Shown here: piece by piece, positions 52,060 through 64,000 of the stretch | Layout of the letters: every line of letters begins with the position of its first letter | Numbering within the stretch: the first letter of the stretch is position 1 | Source: Hydractinia symbiolongicarpus | Lineage: Eukaryota; Cnidaria; Hydrozoa; Anthoathecata; Hydractiniidae | Assembly (NCBI RefSeq): GCF_029227915.1 | Contig: NC_079883.1 | Coordinates: forward strand, 27,652,001 to 27,716,000 | Length of the DNA stretch: 64,000 bases | Direction of reading: 5' to 3' | Position numbers and translations under genes: made by a program | The notes under the pieces: generated by a model | The model's database searches: none | Told to the model about the DNA's origin: nothing | What the model saw: only the letters and a program-made list of their open reading frames with translations

Positions 52060-53095
52060 ACACAGAGTTCCAAACTTAAGTGTACAACTGTTCCTGTTGG
52101 TCAGGTCACTTGATAGGCATCAGTTTTATGATGTGATCTTCACCAAACTTTTATTGTTATTAGGTTTTCTGTGTTTTTTCCTAAAACTTAAACTCAGGGA
52201 CCTAGAATTAGTTGGAGTTTTTTTATCTGTCTTTTATCTGAAAATGTTTTTTTTCTTCAGTTTTTTGCTTGATATTATTTTTTTTTGTTTTTGTGAAATT
52301 TAGGTTTGGTCTGGCCCGTAGAACAACTAATTAAGTTGGAGTCGCCTAATTTGCAAAAATATAATTTGCAAAGTCCTTCACTGAACTAAAAAAAACAAAT
52401 CAGAATTATTCTTGTTTTATTGTTTAGGGTAGTACAAATATGTTGCTGCCAACAAAACTTCTCCATTTTGGTTTGGTTTTGACTGTGTGTGTTACAGATG
52501 CATTTTGGCAGAATGGACAAAGTTTTAAGAAAGACAGTTGTTTCTGTCATGTGAGTATAGAAAATTATGATATGTAATACTTCGTCCAATATATCACAGC
52601 CTTTCTATTTTATGTTGGTACTCGGAAATTACCAACACGAATGCTGATGGTTAAGGTGGCAGTAACCCTTTTAAAAACGAGAATTGTTTTCTAACATAAT
52701 TAGTTATGAAAGTTTATTTTCAGACTATATATCCATATTTTTTCTGTTATAACACACTTGTCACAATTTTATAGCTAAAATACTATTATCTTTCACCAAA
52801 AATATTCAGCCTCAACAATTCCCCTTTAAATTAAAATTCATGTATAATTAATTGTTTCTACCAATATATACGGTTTAAGTCAACGCGCTCCTCCTTTTTA
52901 CCAAAAATTGTTTTTGTTATTTTTAGCCAATGGCCACTAACCTTTGACTTTCATTTTGTTGCAACATACAACTAAATAACCAACATTGATGTTTTTCTGA
53001 TTGCTGTGCCACCGTGTTAGGTTGGTAAATACTCATCCATCTTTTCCAAAACATTTCAGTCACAGCTTGCACTCTCCTCCATTTTTTCCTTCTGT

Positions 53096-53771
53096 TTAAA
53101 TCTTTTTCATTTGTTTAAGAAAAACTAGCATTCGTTGATGGTCTGCCCAATAGAAAGTGATTTGTGTAATTGCTTCATAATCTTCGATGTCGTCGCTTAT
53201 TGAAGTTGGAGGTCTAGAGTTTACGATCGATTCCACTTCTGTTAGAACTGTGACAAGAACTTCTTCCTTAACTGTCCTGTCTTTCATGATTACCTTTAAT
53301 GTCACTTTGACACTTTTGTCACTTTGACGATTCCCAAGCGCCACCAATCCAAGGGCTTAGTGGTGGATTAAATTTCCATTCGATTTCATATTTTAACAAT
53401 TCCCTAGAAATCTTTGTTTGATTAAGTTTTCTTACTTTTTCAGTTATTTCTCTTGCAGCACTAACAAAATTTGTTCCACCATCGCTACAAATGACACGTG
53501 GGTTGCCTCTTCTACATCGGAATCTTGTTAGCGTTAGGATGAAGCTGTCCGTTGATAAATCTTTGTCTAATTCTAAATGTACAGCTCTAGTCCTTAAGCA
53601 AGGAAATAATGCTCCGTATCGTTTACCTGTGCCTTGTGTTGATCTGCTACTTTGTGCTAATTTCACATGCATCAGACCAAAATAGTCAATTCCAGTTGAT
53701 GTAAACGCAGGTGAACCAATCATTATACTTTCTTTTGGTAGATCACTCATTATTAGTGTGTGCAGTTTCAT
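53096..53771 (-). pseudogene. BEL/Pao integrase and C-terminal domain remnant
   Basis: Catalytic core with the three acidic positions readable: GIDYFGL, ICSDGGTNF and GGAWE. A frameshift near 53330 leads into 53347-53096, which carries the VESIVNSRP motif found after the integrase in BEL/Pao proteins. Upstream of 53771 the N-terminal zinc-binding part is degraded. Confidence 0.75.
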
Positions 53772-54505
53772 TTTTAAAGCTTAATAAGCATCTTTCAACG
53801 AACTCTCTACCTTTTACAATCTAGAACTTTTCACGCATGATCGCTAATGTCTGATCTCTGCCACTATGGGCGTTGGTGACATGTACATGCCTAACTATAA
53901 TTAATGATGTTCAGGTGACAGTATAATTTGATGTTTCTTGCCAAATATAACATCTGCTTTTCCTATCCGTCCACCAACTCTAGTACACCATTTAGAAAAA
54001 TCGGCTTTAACAGCAATAGCGGACTCTTGAGTGATATATTGTACCCACACCTCAATAAAGTCAGTTCTTCAGGATAAGATTCAGCTTGTGGATGTTTCGT
54101 TATTTCAATTTCCCCGTTTTCTATGTCCGCAACCGTCAATTTCTTTAAATCCTCACTACTATCATTTTTCTTTGACTTGATAAATTTGCGTTTTAGCTTT
54201 ATTATCCAAGTTATATGACATAACAATTTTTCCAGCATGAATAACGCTCCCATTTGAAAACAACTGTGGGCAAAATCTTTTTTAATGCACACACAGTATT
54301 TTTTCTTTTTTTGTTTCTGGGTCGGTTTCACTAGGTGTATTCGCATGTACTGTCCAAGAATTTTCTTGTTCGTACAAAAATTGTGGTGACACATTTCACT
54401 GTTTAACATTAGATGAAGGCGGTATGGCGGTTAAGGGTCTTGTGGCTATATCTGCTGGATTGTCTTTCCCTGGTATGAAATTCCAGTCGATTGAGTGAGA
54501 TTTCA

Positions 54506-55929
54506 TTAGAAATAGCTCTCTATGCATGACAAAAGGAGGGAATTTTCGGTGGGATTACTGATACAATTTAACACAATTTGGGAATCTGTCCAAAACTTGA
54601 CTTCGGCAATATTAAAATCTAAACTTTCCAGTATGGCTGTTTTCAATCGACAAGTGGTTACGGCTCCTTGAAGTTTCAGTTTTGGTATCGTAAGTAAACC
54701 CTTCGAATGCATCAATCTACTTTTTCCAATGATGAAAAAATAGGTCATTTTTGTCTTTGCACAGAATCCTTAAATAAGCTACAGCACTATATGCTGCATT
54801 TGACGCATCTGAAAATAAGATGAATCTCTAAATTTGTGTCAAACTTTCTAATTCCAAACCATCTTGGAATTTTAACATCTGCCATTGATGTCATTAAATT
54901 TTTCGAAGTTTTCCATCTCAATTGTAGCTCTTGTGGTATCACTTCATCCCAATTTAAAGAAAGTTGCCAAAGACGTACTATTAACTTCAGTTCCAGTAGA
55001 TAAGGACTGAGGACACCTAGCGGATTAAATATAGAACTTATCAAACTAAGCAATCCTCTTTTTGTTGCACTGTGTAATCTAAGTAAAGGTTTGAAGATAA
55101 ATTGATCCTTGTTTGGTTCCCACGGCATACCAAGAGTTCTCGGGATTGGTAATTTGTCAAGGTTGAGATTAAATGATTTTGATTCTTTCTCAACTGAGGA
55201 TAATGATCGTAGCACTTCTGTTGAGTTAAACAAACATTTGGGCAGATGAAATCCACTTTCTGCTTGGGCTTTTATCAGAAGCTGGGCAGTTTTGATCATT
55301 TCCGTAATGCTAGATTTTGAACTAATATAATAATCCATGTACAACTTTCTTTCCACTGCTCTTGCAACAAGAGCAATTTGATTTTCAAGACTGTTTCTTG
55401 AAGCGTAATTTGCACAGCATGCTGAATCTACTTTTCCAAATAAATGAACAACCATCTTGTAATCTTCAATGGTTTTATCCACTGATTTTCTCAACATGAA
55501 TCATAAAGAGTCTGTGTGTTCAGGTCCCACTAAAACTTAATGGAACATTTTTGTGATATCTGCGGTTACGGCGTACTGTCCACGGAAAGCTGTTAAGACT
55601 GAAACAAGATTATTTAAAAGATCTGGTCCAGAAAGTAAATTATCATTCAAAGGTATACCTTTATGCTTAACCACCGCATCAAACACTACACGCACTTTAC
55701 CTGGTTTATTGGGATTTATTACTCCGTGATGTGGGATATAATTGGTCTTGGTGGTGATGTGTTTTACTTCTGCTTCTGTCAGTTTTACTGCGTGCCCATC
55801 GTTTATGTATTGTTCGATTTGCACATGGTAGATTCTGGAGAGAGATCTTTTGACAACTTGCGTTCCAAGCCTACCAATCATTTTACTGCCAGTTTTCGAT
55901 TTTCTGGTAAATTTATTTCGTCCTTCCAT
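54506..55929 (-). pseudogene. BEL/Pao reverse transcriptase and RNase H remnant
   Basis: 55929-55537 has RVVFDAVVKHKGIPLND and ends at the first catalytic Asp region (TADITKMF). 55497-54787 continues with the thumb and connection region. The polymerase motif reads YMDY where family members have Y-x-D-D, a damaging change. 54748-54506 is RNase H-like (VKFWTDSQIVLNCI). Stops and shifts fall between the pieces. Confidence 0.75.
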
Positions 55930-56537
55930 AGTATACCAATTTCGATGTGTTTTGCCTTCTTCTTTGTCGTTGATTCTAAGGTGATCAATGCCTTTTGTTA
56001 ATTGACAGTCAGTGCAAAAACCATTTTTTTCAGTGAGAAGTGTTCAGATGAAAACAAAAGATTGGTGGTAAAAGTCTGATTTCTGTTCATGCCACCCATC
56101 TAAACCCAACCAAGTTCTGTCATAATAGCAATCGGTTCTCCTTGTCTGCCCTTTTAGTTGTTTATTTGACAAGTAGATTTAGTACATTGGTTCCAATGAG
56201 TACTGTGACGTCGCTGTCCATAGTAGGCTGTAAATCAATGTCATTGAGATGCTGAAAGTTTTTGTACTATCTACTATGTACATCTTCTTGGAAGGTACGT
56301 TCACTTTTTCGACTACCCATGCATTTGATACATCAAATGAGTTCTTAGAAAAAATTTAAAAATTTACTATTTCTGAATTGAGGGATCTGATTCCTATTAA
56401 TGCATGTGAAATTCAAAACAATTTCTCAGTTCCTGTTAATCAGAGTTTTTCTGCTGCATCTCTTTGAATCAATGTGATATCTGAATCTAGCATAGCATTT
56501 GTCACAAATTTCCTTTTGCCATTGTAGATAACAACTA

Positions 56538-57519
56538 TTAATAATTGCTGAAATGCATTACCAACAGGTCTGTGTTTTTCTTGGTTGACGTTGGAGCTTG
56601 ATCGTCTTTTTCTTGATCTGGTGGCTTTACAAAATGCAGTAAGGTATGGTGTTGTTTTCCACAGTCTGATATTCTACAAGACTTTTCTGACTTGGATGCA
56701 TTTATTAAATTGCCATGTGACAAGCAATTAAAGCAAAACCTTTTTTCTTTGACAATTTTCCTTTTTTCATCCATTGGTTTCAAAAAATTCTTGACATTGG
56801 ACAATTTTATGATCACCTTCGCAATACCAACATTTAACTTTGTAAACGTTGTAGGTCTAGGTTATTGTTGTCGTGCCTTTACACTTTCTCTTGGTTTGCA
56901 ATAAGAGTTGCAATTAGATTGGAATACTCTTTCAGTTTCTGGTCCAACTAATTTTGAATAATTCGAGATCTCCATCTTACCCTGAATTGACTTTATCACA
57001 CCAATTTCTAAATACTTGATTTTGTAAAGAATAAGGTAACCTACGTACAGCTTTTAACAAATTATCTGTGGATTTTAGAGAATTTTCGTAATCCATAGAA
57101 TTTAGCCATGTGTGAGTTGTCTTAAGTTGCTGGTGAAATCTGCGAAGTGTCATTCGATTATTAGCATTAATTTGCGGCAGTTTTAATAAAGTGCCAAGTT
57201 TTAGATGGGATACTACAATAGGATTTCCAAAGTCGCGTTTCAACGTTTTAAGAGCCGCTGCATAAAAAATACCACTGGTACCAACCAAGTTAATCGCTTT
57301 CTGAACTTCTCCATCAAGTACACTACTAAGTCGTTCCATACGAATATTATCGTTAAAAAATGTTTTTTCATGAACTCTTGATATAAAATTTTGTATGAAA
57401 TCTGGCCACTTTCCTGGATCTCCATCAAATTGTTTTAACTCGATTGTTAGTAGGTCTCTGTTCTCGTACTCCCACAGGAAGGCTGCAGATGCTTTAAATG
57501 ATTTGATGTGTTGTTTCAA
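56538..57519 (-). pseudogene. BEL/Pao gag and zinc-knuckle remnant
   Basis: The 180-codon frame 57519-56977 has the gag signature of this group (FDGDPGKWPDFIQNF, LKRDFGNPIVVSHLK). After a break, 56816-56538 carries a zinc-knuckle pattern (CFNCLSHGN then CRISDCGKQHHTLLH). The following protease shows LDSDIT where an active DSG-type site is expected, so the catalytic motif is altered. Confidence 0.75.
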
Positions 57520-57627
57520 TTATTCTCTTCCCCTTGTTGATAAATGCATCGATTTTCTCAGATTTTTTTTTCCTTCGAAAACGATAACTGATTTTTCCCA
57601 ATTACTTGGTGAGAAAGGTAGAATGTA

Positions 57628-58813
57628 TTAACCACCATGCATTTGGTTAGTTTTCCTTTGTCTTATGCTGCACTCATTCATATCTTTCAGTTCCGCACTT
57701 TCGTTTCTTTCAAAGAATAACGATTTATCAGGTAATTGAACAGGTATGTTTTCTTGCAATCCTATAATCCCACTTTTCTCAACAAGGTATGATGAACTAG
57801 CACGGTTTCGTGTTTTGAAGGACCCTGATCTTATGCTACCATCTTGGCTGCTATTCTCTGACATACTTTGTGGGTATGATGAAACATCGGATACATTTAA
57901 CAAAAACAAACAAACAGCGTTCAATGCAGCAGGGGATGCTAACAAAGAATCTTTTGAAAGGCTGTTGTTAAAAAAATATGACTGAACAAGAAAAACTCTG
58001 CACACCGTTTTAACAGGGCTAACCCAAGGTTCATTTAAAAACAAAAGCTGATGAAAAATAACTAGATTGTAAAAAGTTGGAGCTCGTTGAAGCCGATTTC
58101 ATTTTATTATTTTATTATTTATTTCATTTAAGTTCTATATTTTTAGGAAATAGTAAAAAAAAGGTTTATATAAACAAAACACTGAGTAAATAATTCAGCT
58201 ATTTGGATAGCTAAAAAATGGTTACTGCCACCTTAACAAAGCGGACATTTTTTCGACCATAGTATTTTGAAATTTTCTCCCGAAATGTCACTATACTGAA
58301 TCCTCTGGAAAAGTTTCATGGAAAGTTCCAATTGTGAATTTCTAGCCAACACCCTGTGTATTAGGCCATCTAACATAAAAGAAATGTAAGATTTTCATAT
58401 TCTACTGATATTTTAGGATCCTTACCTTTTGATTTTTCCTTTATCCACATGGAAAATCTATTAGTATCAGACATATTAATATCTTTTAGTGGATTTTACT
58501 TAAGCAAAGATTGAAAAATATTATGTGAGATATAAAATTATGTTTGGTAATTTTCAAGTAACCAATCACAAGATGCCAAAACATTTAATTTTTTTTATCT
58601 TTACCTATCTTTTTTGCTTCAAAACAAATATTTTCTTTGAAAAGTTATGTGTTTAAATTTTGTTATATTTAACTAGCTGTGTTTGCAATTAAAATAAATT
58701 TTTAAAGATTTATTCAAAATTAAAATTATAGATCGTAAAGAAATTCAACTCTTCACTTTTTACGTATTAAATATTTTATTTCTATTTTTCTTTGTGAAGA
58801 GTGTTAAGTTGCA
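57628..58813. other. BEL leader or transposon end and ERO1 5' flank
   Basis: The minus frame 58044-57628 may be part of BEL gag. After the TTAA end at 58232 the DNA is AT-rich with no gene until the ATG at 58814. No clear TATA box could be chosen. Confidence 0.3.
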
Positions 58814-61800
58814 ATGAATCTCTGCACTGGAAATTTAGCAAAATATCTTTCAGTTTTTATATTTTATGCATTGTATTATATATTTAATTTACACTGTCTG
58901 CTGTCTTCACCATTTTTTAAAAATGTAAGTAAAAGACAAAATTTTATAATTATGTTTATCTTCACCTACTTCTCAATTAAATTAACTTCTAATTTCTTAC
59001 TAAAAATCATAAGGTGAAAGAGTAGAAGCAAGTATATTATCCAAGACAAAATCTGCTTCTTATTTCTACTTTTGGATTCCTGTCATAAGAAAATTACTTA
59101 ATTTCGGAGTTAAAATAAAGAAAATTAAAAATAGCTGACCTTAACGCTAGAGAAACTTCAAAAACTTTACGACTTTCCTATAAAATAAAATGGCTGAATG
59201 TTCTTTAGACCTCATTGTTACAAAATTTGTGATGCTCAGTGACGCTTTCAAAAATGCAATCTTTATTTCACAATTGGATGTTCTTTAGGCCTTATATTCT
59301 TCTTACTAAATTTTTAATGTGGATTGATTTCTTTTAACCAATTAGAATTCCTGCTACTACATGTAATTAGCAGAATGTAAAAGTTTGTGAACGGTTATTA
59401 TATATTAAGAAAACTAATAGTATATATATTATTATAAATTTCTGAAATCCAAATGAAGATATTTCCTAAGCTCCTAAATATCCAAAATATCTTATTTTAA
59501 CATAAATACAAGATAAATAAATTTTTCTACTTATTTTAAATTTTATTTATTCTGCAGGTTATTATTATCTGTTTTAAAAAATGTTTTCTAATCTGATCTA
59601 TATTATTGCTATTAATAATAAGCAACAGTTTTGTTTTATAAAATATTTTATATTAACATTCTATTCCATTAACACGTTGTGTTTTGTTGCAGTTATCTGG
59701 CCAGGTGGATGATTGTTGCTGCTCCATCGAAGATGTTGCGAAGCTGAATCTTCATATTTATCCACGTCTGACAAATCTAGTGCAAAGAAATTATTTTAAA
59801 TACGTAAAGGTTTGTTTTAGAGAACTCGTACCATTTTCATAATTTTACTTTATCAATTAGTAATAACAAATTTTTAAACAGGAATATGCGTCTCCATTAG
59901 GCTGTTATAAAAAATAATTTACACACCTTTTACACACCCCTAGGGTGTTAAAAAAGTGTACAAACATTTGTGTATGGATTGTCTCCTTTCTTTGTACCAA
60001 TATTAAAGTTTATAAAAATATTTTCTATTGGGCTAAAACCCTGAAAAAATGTTAAAGATTTTTCTAAGAATTCAAAACCTTGTTTTTTATTTTGGATTAG
60101 CCGTAGTAGATAAAAAACACATGTACTGCTTATTGATAGATATGATATATTTGCTACTTCGAAGTTAACGTGCTCATATTTGTCATAGATAAACCTTCAT
60201 ACCGGTTGTCCATTTTGGCCAGATTGGAATCAGTGTGCTATTAAAGATTGCAGCGTTGATAAATGTTTAGAGGTGATTTTATATTTACTTCTTCTTTACT
60301 GCATTTGAACTACAGCCTGTGGCAATGATAATGTATTTGGTTTTTGTAGGATGAATTACCTATTGGTTTAAAAAAGAATGGTGTAAGTATTCGGTAGAGA
60401 TTTGAATTTTACAGTAGCTAAGATTTACGCTGGATAAGAGGAGAAAATCTTGCTGCCGTACATATGTAATGCTACACTCTAAACTAAACTAAACATTTCT
60501 TTAATAGCAAATGATTAAAATACGTTTTCTAAACTGGCTTCTGTAATTCCTGTTTTATTTCTCTTCACATTAGAAATCCAAGTACACTGAAAATAAATAC
60601 AGCGAAGAAGCAAACACGGAGGACAAAGGACCGGTATAAATTTTTTCATCTTTTTAAACGTTTTTTTTTTAATTTCCTTTGAATAAAAAGAAAGGATGGA
60701 AAACCTTTGTTAAAACATGGAAATTATAGATTCTAAACTTAATTTTTAGTGTGCTGTTGGCTCTGAAGAATCGCTAGGAGATGTTGATCATAACATTAGG
60801 TTAGATTTGTTTTCGTTATAAAAATTAGTCACAAGCATTGCTTGGAGCTTAAGCCCCCTATAGAAAATTAATTGTTAGCGGTTTTCTGACTGACTTATTC
60901 AATTTTTGCTGACTGCCAATAATTTTCCAGTATTTTTCCCGATCTAAAAAAACTAAACTGACCACTAAACTACTGAATTTTTTTTCTATGAAGTAGAAGT
61001 TTAGCTAAATAAAAATGTAGTAAACAAGTCAATATGCCACAGAGTACGGACTGTGCACATCAAGGGCTACCATATTTGTTTATAAATACTAGTATCATAC
61101 GTCTATATTCACTTTGAATAATAATGGGTGTTTATTAAAGACAATGCGTTTATTTATTTATCAATTGTCTTTTTTTGAGGGGGGCATAGATTGTATTTAA
61201 TAGAGACAGGGCGTTTATTAGGTTGATCTGAAAAGTGTTAAAATTGCGAGGGTTTTCTTATTAAATCTTACCGGGTCCCACGCCTCCTCATAACTCCTCA
61301 AATCTCCTTAAATTCAAAAGTTCTCCTAAGTTCTCCTCAAATGTCCTCAATTTTTTTTGAAATTTAGGTTTTCTTCTTAAATGTCCTTAAAAATGTTTTG
61401 ACATTTCGTTATTTTTTTATATATATATGCTATTTGTGGTTGCTGTGGCCTGCAAACACTACTTTTTTGTTGTGTTTGTATTTGAAGTTTGTGAGTTATC
61501 TTTTGTAAGAAAATATTGTGATGCCAGTCTGTGTGTTCCTTCATTCTTACAATCGCAAGTTTTTCTCCTTAAATCTTCTTAATTTTGTTGACGAAGAATC
61601 CTTAAAAATCTCCTCAAAAGTCCTCAAATCTTCTCAAATTTTGTTTTGAAAAAAAAGTGGGAACCCTGCCTTAGTAATCTGTTAAAAATGCAACTCAAAG
61701 AAAAAGAGATATATTTTCTTAAATACTAATTTTTTAAAGTGGGAGATAAGATTTAACATCAAGACATACTGCCTGTGGCCAGAATTTGTTTTCAATAGCT

Positions 61801-64000
61801 CTGTAATAAATAATTTTGTACTTTCTAGCGATGATCAACGAGAAGCACTTAAGGAATGGTCAGAATATGATGCTGATTCTAGTTATACTGTTGACCTTGA
61901 TGGTATGTGATGTATTTTACCTGTTTAATCATAGAATTTTTTGAAAGCTTCAAATGCACAGGACGTCTCACTTAAACTTTCTTTAATGTTGCTAAATTGA
62001 CCTGATTCATCTTCAATGAAATCCTGTGTAACTTTTTTTTTATTTCTTGATTGTTAAAGGGAAGTAAAGAATAATTTTAATTAAATTTTTACTGACAACC
62101 CCATAACTTGGGATCTGCATGTCGGTTTGCAATCAAATTTTATAAGTATACATATATGGCCTATATAAACTAATCCCAAAAAATTTTATTATAGTTATAT
62201 GAAATAGTGATATTCTAATCTTAATGACACAATGATTTTATTGTAACGTCATTACAACACAATTCTCGTCCTTTTAACTTCTTTACCCCTTTAAAGGCTA
62301 TAGTCAATGCTCTATGAACTCACAATACACTGACTTGGTTTTCATAAGGAGGTTATTCACCATTATTCACCACAAACGTAAATAAAAAAATGCAGAAGTA
62401 CGTTAGGCATAACTTTTACAAGCACCATAAGCGGAATTAAAATCCCTGATTTGTCCGCACAATGGCGTACTACCTAGCAACTACTGGTCGAGCTATTGTG
62501 TGATTTTGACCGTTATGACCTACCGTTAAAAGTCTTAAAAGGCCTTATAAGATACTCTTTTCTACAACAGTTGTCATCTTTATTCATTGTAGAGGATTCT
62601 AAAGATGCTAAATGGGTTGATTTGATATTAAATCCTGAAAAATTTACTGGCTATACCGGGCAAGGTGCAAATCGTATCTGGATTGCTATATACAAAGAAA
62701 ATTGTTTCTTACCAGAGAAGCGAATGAAAACATTTGATGAGCTGCAGTCTGTATTTCTTTCAAAAACATGTTTAGAAAAGCGTGTATTTTACAGAACGAT
62801 GTCTGGTCTACATGCTAGTATAAATATTGATCTTAGTTATAACAGTTTAATAACAGATCCAAGATTTCCATCGAAACCTCAATGGGGTCCTGATTTAGAG
62901 GATTTTGAGAGACGCTTTGATCCTGTAGCAACTAAAGGAAATGGTACGTTTGTGTTGTCGTTTATTTTTTGCTTGTGTCTTTTGGTACAACGAAATTGTT
63001 CATGAAGGCTCTCTCAGATCAGCATTTCAATCTTTGTCGTAAAATACATTTTTTTAATTTTATAGCATACGTAAGCAAGACTAAGAAAAATTAAAATTCT
63101 AAATTCTAATTAGACTTTATGTTGAGTTAAAATCCTGTTCATTTTTTTATTATACTGAACTTAAAATACTTGAAATTGAAAAGAAAACAATTTAGTCGTT
63201 CACAACATCATTCTGTTTGTTATCCTTTAATTTTATTTTAACAGACAACCTTTTTCTGTTATTTTTTTTCTCTCTTTAGGACCTCACTGGTTAAAGAATT
63301 TGTATTTTACCTATTTGCTTACATTGCGAGCTGTCACAAAAGCAGCGCCATATTGGAAGGAAGCTGTTTTTTTTACTGGAGATGAAAAAGAGGATAAAGA
63401 AGTGAAACAAATCATTTTAGAATTGATCAAATCATCAAAGTAAGTTAGAACATAAAATTGTGTTAACATGATCAAAAATGAATTGACAAAAAATTATCTC
63501 TACAATGAATAATTATAGTTTATTAGTTTATCTCATGCATTTCATTATAGAACTTGCCCTAGTACGTTTGATGAAACACAGATGTTCACAGGTGATCCAG
63601 CGAAAGCTAATGCCTTAAAGGTAACATCATGTTTTACTTGAACGTTGACAGAATCTTATCTCTATTTTAGAATGCTATTTGATGTAAGCCTAAAATTTGA
63701 GCAGCAGGTTAATATTAATTTATAGGTGTTTTTGTAACCAAAACATAATGGTGCATTGTTTGTAGTATCGATATTCAAGTTTTGCTGTTTGCCTGTCTGT
63801 CATCGTTTGATTACCTGTAATGGAAATGTACCCAGCTACCTATGTTCTTGTTCTTCATTTGATGCTTACCTGAAGGTAGCTAGGTAGCTGAGTGTATTAT
63901 AAAATGACTATAACAGTGTTAGTGGGCAGTTTTTACAATAGTAGTGTGATTAATTAATTAGGCTTGAACTAGTTACCTATAGTTTGCAGATTAAACTTTA
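58814..64000 (+). CDS. ERO1: ERO1, endoplasmic reticulum thiol oxidase (5' part, runs off the window)
   Basis: FAD-dependent oxidase that re-oxidises protein disulfide isomerase in the ER lumen. Ten exons are visible: 58814-58924, 59693-59809, 60189-60272, 60350-60382, 60574-60633, 60750-60799, 61829-61902, 62593-62943, 63280-63439, 63551-63620, all in frame (370 residues). Residues 1-37 are a hydrophobic signal peptide. Exon 2 has the conserved start (VDDCCCSIEDV). Exon 3 has GCPFW and the shuttle disulfide C-x4-C (CSVDKC, Cys97/Cys102) that passes electrons from PDI. Exon 8 has LILNPEKFTGY, IWIAIYKENCF and SGLHASINI of the FAD-binding core, and exon 9 has HWLKNLYFTYLLTLRA. The active-site CxxC pair and the C-terminal part lie beyond 64000; nothing exon-like is visible in 63621-64000. 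Confidence 0.94.
61271..61668. mobile_element. Possible hAT-like MITE in ERO1 intron 6
   Basis: The right end, read in reverse complement, is CAGGGTTCCCAC, a common hAT-type terminus. The left end reads CCGGGTCCCACGCC. The interior is full of CTCCTCAAAT-type phrases on both halves. A matching 8-bp target duplication was not found, so the call is weak. Confidence 0.35.
62040..62350. repeat. Dispersed repeat in ERO1 intron 7
   Basis: The segment 62095-62165 (CATAACTTGGGATCTGCA, then ATACATATATGG) resembles 7425-7510 upstream of glycogen phosphorylase. AAAGGG near 62057 and CCCTTTAAAGG near 62287 hint at inverted ends. Confidence 0.3.

Larger units (their letters stand above)
53096..57519 (-). 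mobile_element. BEL/Pao LTR retrotransposon, internal region, broken
   Basis: On the minus strand the order is gag (57519-56977), zinc knuckle and aspartic protease (about 56816-56400), reverse transcriptase (55929-54787), RNase H-like (54748-54506), linker (54409-53963), integrase (53771-53319) and the C-terminal domain (53347-53096). This is the canonical BEL/Pao order. Stops and frameshifts separate all parts. I could not identify LTRs at either side. A serine-rich minus frame at 58044-57628 may be the gag N terminus or leader. Confidence 0.85.
52655..58232. mobile_element. TTAA-flanked inverted-repeat pair enclosing the BEL/Pao element
   Basis: GGTGGCAGTAACC at 52655-52667 and its reverse complement at 58220-58232 are each flanked outside by TTAA (52651-52654 and 58233-58236). 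A TTAA target duplication is typical of piggyBac and Kolobok transposons. The interior is mostly a broken BEL/Pao, which suggests a retrotransposon nested in a non-autonomous TTAA element, or two solo ends that happen to bracket it. No TTAA-type transposase was seen. Confidence 0.5.

Noticed and set aside
57628-58044. A 138-codon minus-strand frame as an independent gene
   Set aside because: Its position and serine-rich composition fit the leader or gag N terminus of the adjacent BEL/Pao element better than a host gene.
62496-62592. Extending ERO1 exon 8 to the in-frame ATG at 62496
   Set aside because: A good acceptor ends at 62592 and joins in phase to exon 7; the residues before it do not resemble ERO1.

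Overview
The window is eukaryotic, AT-rich DNA from an animal. Its genes have many exons with clean GT..AG introns, and it holds five recognisable metazoan genes among many mobile elements. The repeat content (tandem Helitron-like elements, tRNA-headed SINEs, BEL/Pao, a PHD/CCCH-type non-LTR element, a fossil Polinton) and the degree of protein divergence suggest a cnidarian, probably a hydrozoan. That placement is inference; no alignment was run.

Layout. 1-4500: no gene; a degenerate ~100-bp-class tandem repeat (about 900-2260), then head-to-tail Helitron-like elements (2392-3749). 4505-6138 (+): a short UMP-CMP/dTMP kinase 2 (CMPK2-like) gene of four exons. 6139-8770: repeats, including a Helitron-like remnant and a minus-strand SINE, then the probable leader of the next gene. 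8771-21492 (+): glycogen phosphorylase in 20 exons, giving an uninterrupted 850-residue protein; its 5.1-kb intron 2 holds a 1-kb transposon with inverted ends. 22334-23053 (+): HSCB, the mitochondrial Fe-S co-chaperone, as one coding exon. 23054-27820: no gene; the tandem repeat from the left edge returns here in opposite orientation, followed by simple repeats and a probable TATA promoter. 27821-39046 (+): a senataxin-type SF1 RNA/DNA helicase, 17 coding exons, about 2,627 residues, with a ~1,140-residue low-complexity tail after the helicase.

39047-58800 is mobile-element territory: minisatellites; a decayed Polinton/Maverick-like element (about 40.7-46.9 kb; capsid-protein and packaging-ATPase remnants on +, another decayed gene on -); a pogo/Tigger-like MITE (47463-47989); the 5' half of a non-LTR retrotransposon (minus, 52059-49820); and a broken BEL/Pao retrotransposon (minus, about 57519-53096) enclosed by a TTAA-flanked inverted-repeat pair (52655-58232). 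58814 to the right edge (+): the first ten exons of ERO1, the ER thiol oxidase; the gene runs out of the window.

The host genes lie on one strand but are functionally unrelated: nucleotide salvage, glycogen breakdown, Fe-S assembly, R-loop/transcription-termination helicase, ER disulfide formation. The most unusual signals are a duplicated His/Cys motif in the senataxin tail, the fossil Polinton, the TTAA-bounded composite around BEL/Pao, and the Helitron junctions. I did not find a convincing wholly new multi-gene system.
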